DNA from: Mnemiopsis leidyi
Lineage: Eukaryota > Ctenophora > Tentaculata > Lobata > Bolinopsidae
Assembly: GCA_000226015.1 (NCBI GenBank)
Contig: JH154988.1
Span: 63,984-127,983, forward strand
Reading direction: 5' to 3'
Length of the DNA: 64,000 nucleotides
Position numbers and translations under genes: made by a program. Below the pieces are notes generated by a model. It was not told where the DNA came from and did not search any database. It worked only from the letters and a program-made list of their open reading frames with translations. Each line of letters starts with the position of its first letter. The stretch's first letter is position 1. Positions 54,301 to 61,178 of this stretch are shown here, piece after piece.

Positions 54301-56724
54301 TCGATGAGTTGTGGAGGGAGCGGAGTAGAACAGCTTGGGGTGAAGTTCATGGATTGTTTGCGGAGGGGCTGGAGAGCGGGGAGGTTGTTCCACTTCAGTA
54401 TACTATCTTTACTGATGTGGCTAAAGCTCTCAAATATATCACCAGTGGAAAGCACAAGGGGAAGGTAAGTTTGCTGAAAATATTGTGGGGTTATTTTGCC
54501 GGTGGCTATCAGAGTCAGTCTAACATAAATCAATCGCTTGTGATTTCCGGTCTCTTAGAGATAGTCGTATGACTTTAAGGTCTCTAACGATACAGCATTT
54601 CTATATGATGCGGCATTGAAAGTGCAGTTCTTAACAGCAAATAATTACTAATTATCCCAGGTAATCATCAACATGGAGGTTGGTGAGGACAAAGAAGATA
54701 ATGAACCAGCAGTTGAAAACGGAGAAGCATTGTCCCAGCCAGCAGGAAATGAGACAAACACAGTTCACATTACAGAGTTTAGACCTGATCGAACTGGGAA
54801 GTACCTGATCACAGGAGGGCTTGGAGCTTTGGGAATTGAGGTTTGTTCAAATCTCTTAACTTTGATCAATAAACTCAAACCACATTTGACTATTTAACAA
54901 GCGTATAAAACTTATCTATGCGTAGACCAGAAGCCTGATCTCCAAGGCAATGTCAGGATAGAAAAATCAAGATATTCATCAACTAGAAAATGATAGAGGA
55001 AACAGATTTTTGCTGTGAAAAGCTAGAAAATAAGTGTATTGCATTTTAGCTTTTGATTGGTTACTAGGTATTAATTAACCAAACAACTAACAGACCACTG
55101 TATTTCAGCTGGCAACGTGGCTGGTTGATGCAGGGTGTTCTGTAGTTCTATTAGGGAGAAGGCGACCCTCTCCCGGCACCCAGCTAGCCTTGAACGCCTT
55201 AAAAAGCGCGGGTAGTTCCCTTAGTCTAGAGTTTGGAGATGTGACTGATGAGAAATTTGTGGACAAAATATTTTCCTCTTATAAGATAGGTAAACATTTA
55301 TGAGCATTTCATTTTTGACCTGTCCCGATTTAGCAATTTGGATGCACATTTAGATCTAGATTGACATATTTGATGATAAGTGAATCAGATCAGCGGTGGC
55401 GTGAAATTTCTGCTTTTAGAATATTGCAGAATTTATTTTCATAAAATAAGCGGCCATTATATAGACTTAAACAGTGATCTTAACTTACCAAATCTCAGTG
55501 GGGGTATTCCACCTGGCGGGAGCACTTCACGACACCATCTTTTCCACTATGACTCCTGAATCCTGGAGGAAAGTTGTCCGGGTCAAAGTTCAAGGTGCTA
55601 GAAACCTTGACAGAGCTAGCCGGAGGTTCTCAGATCAAGTTTCAACTTTTGTTTGCTTCTCCTCGATCGTCGCAGCGTTTGGGAACGCTGGACAGTCCTC
55701 CTACGGGTTCGCAAATTCTGCGGTGGACAGTATCTGCAGAGAGAGAGTGGGGGAGGGACTTCCCGCGATCAGCATCCAGTGGGGACTGATCAGGGTTGGG
55801 ATGGGAGTTTCGATAAAGCAGGTGCGTGTGATTAAAACATGTCAGGAAGGGACTAAATTATGTTTAAGTGTACAAACAATACTGAGAGACTGAGCATTCA
55901 AACATATAGATCTGAAAAAATTATAGTTTAAAATTTCAGTATCTCTAGTCTAGACATCACGGTAATCTCCTGCAGGTTTGCGGATCTGCTCCTATGTCGA
56001 TACCCTGCTTCCAGAAGTGTCTCCAGAAAGTTCTACAGTACGACTTACAGGGAGTTGTTCTGGTCTACGTTCCATTCAAGCAGGCTCCAGACCCATCAGG
56101 TTTACTTTATCATTTATTGCTAACTTATCTGGACATGGAAGAAACTGTTTATCTAATCTCTTTCATAATTTCATAGACGATAGAAGGGGGATGATTATGA
56201 AATCAATGTTATGTTATACAGCCAGAGGTTGATAGTGGAACAGGACCGAATCTTCTTAAAAAGCCGCTCTAAATGATTTGTGGGCTAAAACACGCCATAA
56301 CGACACTTATGAAAATATCTGAAAGCGCGAACATCCTAACTTATTCAGGAGAAGGAGCTGCTTTGTTATGCAGAGTGTCACGAGTGTTGGGGGTTAAAGA
56401 TCTTCTCGCACACGGGGATACGCTTTTGTCCAGGTCCGTGCAGTGTAGAGTGCTTTTGATAAGAGTTCAACTCTATTTCAGGATTTCAGAATATTAGTAT
56501 TACTGATTGCTGTTTGGTTAAATTTTTTCTGTTGTAAAAATATCGACTTTTATAATAGACATTTTCTGTCAATAACGTTCCCCCACTTATATAGATTCGG
56601 ACTGGATTCTCTGATGGCAGTGGAGCTAGCAGCGCTGTTGTCCAGGGACGCTGGTGTTAACCTTGCCCCGGACAAGATTCGAGATCTCACCTTCACCGAT
56701 CTGCACAAGCTTTGTTCTACCTAA
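43010..56724 (+). CDS. Animal fatty-acid-synthase-like polyketide synthase with inactive ketosynthase and no thioesterase
   Basis: Cytosolic type I megasynthase, order KS-AT-DH-(pseudo-MT)-ER-KR-ACP. Thirty-seven exons, all GT-AG and in phase, summing to 6,135 bases (2,044 residues). Exons: 43010-43166, 43282-43379, 43602-43722, 43903-43987, 44160-44293, 44477-44671, 44893-44991, 45117-45349, 46060-46279, 46388-46695, 46850-47074, 47212-47404, 47565-47707, 47876-47956, 48135-48280, 48602-48702, 48924-49003, 49169-49288, 49448-49552, 49696-49851, 50031-50194, 50310-50724, 50858-51052, 51329-51457, 51559-51732, 51930-52050, 52485-52637, 53151-53266, 53414-53582, 53758-53931, 54163-54464, 54661-54840, 55109-55289, 55499-55821, 55976-56099, 56349-56433 and 56595-56724. 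Start: ATG 43010 (MKGGCNPVQEGDEVVVAGIG), directly before the first KS strand. The 45349 donor is the least certain border. Compared with vertebrate FASN (about 2,511 residues) it lacks the thioesterase. The AT keeps a malonyl-type pattern. It is probably an animal FAS-like PKS paralogue; the product is unknown. Confidence 0.9.
45425..45725. repeat. GGCGCCATT/GCGACAATGGTACC repeat in megasynthase intron
   Basis: Short repeats of ggcgccattggcgcc (palindromic) grade into atggcgacaatggtacc units. Confidence 0.7.
46060..47956 (+). other. KS-AT linker and acyltransferase domain (active-site residues present)
   Basis: The linker (RTEEAVKAVLEFCAENE ... VHLPFRGFTFH) parallels FASN. The AT shows LICSGVGSQWVGM, the nucleophile motif GHSFGE, the conserved Arg in AHARGK (equivalent to the malonyl-carboxylate-binding Arg of FASN) and the catalytic His in RAFHSS. 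It should load malonyl-type units onto the carrier domain. Confidence 0.85.
48281..48488 (+). repeat. 70-bp tandem triplication copying a splice donor
   Basis: Three copies (starts 48281, 48351 and 48421), each beginning gtgagtttgtaagaataagt. The first is the real donor context of the exon ending at 48280. Later copies repeat ccccaa before gtgagt, with an acceptor-like ...cacttag before it. Confidence 0.9.
49878..49955 (+). repeat. tRNA-derived SINE head in megasynthase intron
   Basis: TGGTGGTGTAGTGGTTTAGC (A-box region) and GGTTGGGAGTTCAAGCCTC (B-box) at tRNA-like spacing; same family as 38549. Confidence 0.5.
50310..52050 (+). other. Degenerate methyltransferase-like and linker region
   Basis: Five exons between DH and ER, where FASN has its pseudo-methyltransferase. 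The sequence is charged and poorly conserved, with no Gly-rich SAM-binding motif. LTGSGGEIGLARCLRQEHL leads into the ER domain. Assigned from position. Confidence 0.5.
52697..52930 (+). repeat. tRNA-derived SINE in megasynthase intron
   Basis: Head: GGCTAGGTGGCGCAGTTGG, then B-box GAGTTCGAATCCCAGTG. Body: GGGGTGAGCGTC, CAGCTAAGGAGTCC, CACGGTCCACC, ATGCTCGAGAAATCG and GTGAGGGTTAAAT. It shares head and body with the minus-strand copy at 27640-27850. Confidence 0.8.
54060..54135. repeat. TGTACATAAT repeat
   Basis: Intronic repeats of tgtacataat and variants between two ER exons, ending about 30 bases before the exon at 54163. Confidence 0.7.
54661..55821 (+). other. Ketoreductase domain
   Basis: TGGLGALG is the NADPH-binding loop. 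VFHLAGALHDTIF, a Lys in VRVKVQGARNLDRA, the Ser in CFSSIVA and the Tyr/Asn in SSYGFANSA give the short-chain reductase catalytic set. It is probably active. Confidence 0.85.
56349..56724 (+). other. Acyl carrier domain, followed at once by stop
   Basis: ALLCRVSRVLGVKDLL, then FGLDSLMAVEL with the phosphopantetheine-accepting Ser, then KIRDLTFTDLHKLCST and TAA. FASN would continue with a linker and thioesterase; here nothing follows. AATAAA lies at 56946-56951. Confidence 0.9.
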
Positions 56725-56945
56725 AACATTTGTAAACCATTCGAAATCTGGATTTTAAGGCCAGGGAAAAAATTCAAAAAGTCATTCGAGGATATATTTG
56801 ATACATACGACTTATAATTTATTTCTTCTCAAAAGTGTGACGCTATCGAGTGAAGATATTTTATAGAAATTATCATTTCTTTTTCTGTTGAGATTGAATG
56901 TGTTTGCTTTAATTGAAAAAAAAGAAAAAAGAACTGTTCAAAAAC

Positions 56946-56951
56946 AATAAA
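56946..56951 (+). terminator. Poly(A) signal AATAAA for the megasynthase gene
   Basis: First AATAAA after the stop at 56724, about 220 bases downstream. Confidence 0.5.
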
Positions 56952-57312
56952 TTTGATATACGTTTGGTCACGTGTTTTGTTTTTTAGAGTTGAAGAATTG
57001 CAGAACAAAGCTGCTTAACGACAATCTACATTTTAACTTTCTCACGCTGGTGAAAAGTATTTTTGGTACAATTCTGACGTTTGGAGTTGTAAAGTCAAAC
57101 TTGGATAAGTTGTGCTACTGTAGCTACTGTACGTCTGCTTTCATCATGCTTATATTTCGGTCATTTCTTGTTTATTGTTCAAATTTATTACAGCCACAAA
57201 GATTGTAAACTGCACCTCAAGTTTTTGAGAAATCGAATGGAAAAGTTATTAATTTGTATCGAGTCAGCCATAATCCAAACAAGAAAACGATACATTTCAA
57301 AATTCTCACAGT

Positions 57313-58809
57313 TTAGCAAAAGTAGACATCCCGCACCGCCGTCAACTGATTGATCATGTTGTCCTCCACTCCCAGCACTTCGAGTAGCTCCACAAACTCC
57401 GGTTCGCAGATCGAGTTAAATCCATTCCCGTTCCCATCACCAGCTGTCAGGTCGAATAGGTAGCCCTCGATGATGTCCTGGACCTTCGGAGTCGTTTAGT
57501 TAGTCCTTACGTTTAGTTAGTCTCGTCGTTTAGTTAGTCTTATCGGTAAGTTTTCTTGTCGTTTAGTTAGTCTCGTCGTTTAGTTAGTCTTATCGTTTTG
57601 TTAGTCTTGTAGTACTAACTTGTCAGCTTAAACATAGTTTATTGGTTTTTCGGTTAATGGTTGTTCAAATTTAAGTTGATAAATTTTCAGTTTGTCAGTT
57701 TGTCAATTTTCAATTTATCAATTTCCAGTTTGTCAGACATTCAGTTCAGATTTTGTAATTTTTTTGGTTGTTAATTAATGACTTTCTTAATTTCATTGTG
57801 AACTTCGACAAAAATTTTGACTTGGACATAACTTTTCAGTTTGTTGTTTGGAGGAGAATAGTTATCTTATAATTTGCTTACAGCATAATTTTATATCAGT
57901 TTGCAGCAGCCAGCTCAGTGAACCGATGACATCTTTGAGATATCTAGTATTACAAATTATGCAATAGCATGTTACAAGATCTACTGTTTAAATTTCTTCA
58001 TTAATGCTTAACGGTGATTAGAAACTTGGTCGGATATTTTTTCCTTTTATGTAGACTAGTATAACAAGCGCGGTTTATATTTTTTGTTTGCAATCGAGGG
58101 AAAACCTGATAGAAAAAGGCAATTTTGTTGGATAGAATTTTCTGGATAGAAAAACTTATTTTTCCAGCTAATAGTAATAATCTAGTTCGTGATCCCATTT
58201 AAGTTTTAACTTGTAAATGTAAGCATTCAACATTGTTTCATACCTATTTCATGCTATTGGCAAACTTACCTTGCGACATGATTATATTGATTGAATGTGT
58301 TCACAATTGTTCAATTGTAAGCAATTTAATTTTCGCACGCTTGTTAAAAGTGAAGTATTTTGCCTAGCGTTGTTCTCCAGTACAGTACTGACGAAGCATT
58401 GATATGATGCGTCCGCCACAATTTCTTTCATTGCTTTAGCACTATAGCATCTGATACTAAAGTGAATTGCAGTCGTGACCACGGCCCTTTGAATAGGCTT
58501 TGTTTTTTCGCTTATAGCTATCAGCTCCATCATGTTAAAGTTTTACTTTCTTCACCTCAAAGTGTATTAGAAAGCTTCGTGAATGTACTGTAATTGGCGC
58601 TCGCAATATCATTAGCTTGACGATATAACACGACTTAAACAAAGAAATTTATTAGTACTTGCTTACTAACATAAATAATTCGGTGAATTTTTAATGTTAA
58701 AGTTCACAAATTCTTGCTTGATATCCCAACATTTAAAAACTCCGTTTACCTGATCTCCTCTCGCCCAAGCTACTGCGACAAAACATGCTAAAACTAGGAA
58801 AATCCTCAT
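57313..58809 (-). CDS. Small secreted protein with one EF-hand-like loop (76 residues)
   Basis: Two minus-strand exons, 58809-58750 and 57483-57313, join in phase 0 to give a complete 76-residue protein. The first codes a classical signal peptide (MRIFLVLACFVAVAWARGDQ). The second codes VQDIIEGYLFDL, the acidic/Gly loop TAGDGNGNGFNSICEPEF, then VELLEVLGVEDNM and ends VYFC. DGNGNGFNSICE matches an EF-hand loop at positions 1, 3, 5, 6 and 12, but position 8 is Asn rather than hydrophobic. Only two Cys are present in the mature part. A TATA box lies about 75 bases before the ATG. I recognise no named family; an additional internal exon is possible. Confidence 0.6.
57494..57612. repeat. GTCGTTTAGTTAGTCTC tandem repeat
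   Basis: Six or so copies of gtcgtttagttagtct with small changes, in the intron of the small secreted-protein gene next to its last acceptor. Confidence 0.8.
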
Positions 58810-58882
58810 AGTTGATGCTTATTCCCGAACAAAAATCAAGTGTAGCTATTGTAAAATGTCGCAAGAGGGAGAGGTACCGAGA

Positions 58883-58890
58883 TTTTATAT
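58883..58890 (-). promoter_or_regulatory. TATA box of the small secreted-protein gene
   Basis: The minus strand reads CCATATAAAATC, about 75 bases upstream of the ATG at 58809. Confidence 0.55.
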
Positions 58891-58899
58891 GGCAGCTAG

Positions 58900-61100
58900 G
58901 AACCGAGCAGACGGTTGATTGATAAAATTGGATTCAGTATAACTAACTGGCAGCTTCTCGATTGAATTTCTACAGGTGCTAATCAAATTTTTGCCAACTT
59001 GTCTAGTGGCGCTGATTTTTGAATCTTGCGCAGATGTTATAAGTAACGTTAAAAAGAGGTTGATGAGATTCTTTATTTTGATCAAATTAAAATCTGCAAA
59101 GATCATCAACTGGCTGGGCATGATGTTTCAGCGGCAAATTTATTGCTTAATTAACAAACTAAAATATTAAACTTATGACCCTGATCAAGTTAGGGAGACA
59201 TATATCTTCGAAAACTTTTCGACACACATATGTTGAAAGTTTTCAAACTTTCGATATTAACAGTTCATGGCAACCGCAATTTAATTTTAAGCCACTTCCA
59301 CTGGTTAACTTAGACTTTGAATACATCAATTAAACCTTATAAGTAATAAGATCAAGCATAATACTAATAAGATATTTAACCTTAACCAGTATGCATACGC
59401 ATTCCTGTGATTCCCATTGAAATATATTAGACATAATGCAGTTTTTATGTAAACCACACTGCTTCATTGCCTCTTTGATTATTGGGTCTCATGCACTAAG
59501 GTGTACTCCATATTCGAATATATGAATTATGCCAATTAAAATTCGATAACAAAATCCTGATAAGCTAATAACAGCTTCAGCTTTACTATTTGTAATTAGT
59601 TGGCCTTTCATCAGATTTTTAACCGTCTGTCATTGAATATGAAGCATAGAAATATCAAATATTTGGCTAAAGTCAAATAGACTGCACCTACAAAGTCCCC
59701 GGTCACAGCCGACAGTATTTACAATATAATTGCTTGAGACGGGGCCAATAAACCGAGCATGTTTTGATATTCCCAGAATATTTTGTAAGCAACATTATGA
59801 GTAAAACTTTGATTCTAATCTGACGTCATTGAAAATGCATGTTTATTCAAATTTTCACGTTACTTCATGCATAATGACTTTTATCTTAAATAAATATCTT
59901 AAAATAATACCATTCCTTTACGTATAATATAAGCTTGATCAGCCATGTTGAAATTCGATTATATTTTCTACATATTTCGGTGAAAGGATACATTTCAGGC
60001 TTCACCTCATAAGACTGCAACAAAATAATTTCTTTAAAAATTGGGTCATCCTGATGATGGCATAATGTCCAGGGGACCCCTGGATAGAGCTGATCATCTT
60101 GGTGTGTATTCCTCATCTTTGTACGTGCCAAGTTATCAAATTTGCTGCGATCGCTTTAAACTTTCTCTAGCTCTACGTAGGAGATCAACTTTAAAACAAT
60201 CCGCAACCTTACTATAGACAAAGTAGACTATCCGCCTTTTTATAATTCTCGGCTTGCATTAAAACAAAGATAAAACTTATGAGAAAACCTTTTATATATT
60301 CATCCGTGATTTCTAAAGGTATACCAATATTATCGCAAGCATGGCACTTAACGTCACACCACCGTCATCTGCACTGCAATCAAAACAATGCTAGTTAAAA
60401 ACTTTCACTTTTCTCTCTATCTCCAACTCTTTATGAACTATGTCACGTGTCTATTTCGCTCCACTGTACGGCGAGTATCAACCTCTGAGTCCGGGACAGC
60501 CTCGCGGCACTCTACTTGCTAATAGTGGCGTCGTTTATCAATTGTATTTGTATCATCCACAGTCGCGCTTAGTCATACGCCATTGCTTCTTGGATGTTTT
60601 TGCTTGATTGATTGTTGTTTCGTCGTATCGAATTTTGACGAGTCTTAACGTTTTGTGCTTGGTATTATCTTTTGGTTTTGAGTTTTCGAACCGTCGGTTC
60701 TGTAGCTTAACACCTACTCAGAGCTGTTATTGAGTTTAGTTTAATAAGCGAAACACGATTTTCTTGAACGTCACCTATAACTCATTATATTTTCTGCATC
60801 TTATCTAGTGCGCTTTTCTGTTCTAGGACTTTCCTGTTTTGTCGAAAAGAGATACATGATTTTAAACGTCCGTGAAATGTGAAAATATAAGAATCGTATA
60901 CATATCCGACTTCAGCATACAACTCATTCACAGCATTTGATTCACGTACGATATTGTCCGGAGAAGTTTAATTTCCTCTTTGCTCTCTGGTGAAAGTGCA
61001 GCAGTATTTTGTAGATTCTCCCGTTTTTACTGATTCACTCATGATTAACTCAACTTGGTCACTTCATCACTTGTTTTAAGTTCGCTTTCGCTAATGTTAA
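58900..61100. other. Non-coding spacer
   Basis: Apart from a 55-codon frame at 60440-60607 (MSRVYFAPLYGEYQPLSPGQ...), which lacks a clear promoter or partner exon, I see no gene, RNA or repeat array. Confidence 0.4.
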
Positions 61101-61116
61101 CACCATTACCGGGCAC

Positions 61117-61172
61117 TACTCACGTGACATCATCACTCACGTGACATCATCACTCACGTGACATCATCACTC
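61117..61172 (+). promoter_or_regulatory. 17-bp tandem array with three CACGTG E-boxes
   Basis: Three copies of cactcacgtgacatcat place CACGTG at 61121-61126, 61138-61143 and 61155-61160, a strict 17-base period. The array ends a few bases before the Ig-gene ATG at 61179. CACGTG is bound by bHLH-leucine-zipper factors of the USF/MITF/Myc type; CACGTGAC also resembles the lysosomal CLEAR site. Function is inferred from sequence and position. Confidence 0.55.
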
Positions 61173-61178
61173 AGGGAC

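Larger units (their letters stand above)
52485..54464 (+). other. Enoylreductase domain
   Basis: GDMTSLTWTKS and VTYSALNFRDPMVAS match the start of the FASN ER. LATLPLAYCTAYYGLV-like sequence, the nucleotide motif CGAGAVGTAAL, KGVDIVLNSLSG, GGHFVEIGKYDM and YITSGKHKGK follow in order. NADPH-dependent reduction is expected. Confidence 0.85.

Noticed and set aside
43010-56724. Megasynthase as a pseudogene
   Set aside because: Thirty-seven exons join in phase without stops, and five domains keep their catalytic motifs; only the KS has lost its residues.
60440-60607. 55-codon plus-strand frame starting MSRVYFAPLYGEY
   Set aside because: Protein-like, but no promoter, partner exon or homologue recognised; kept only as a note.
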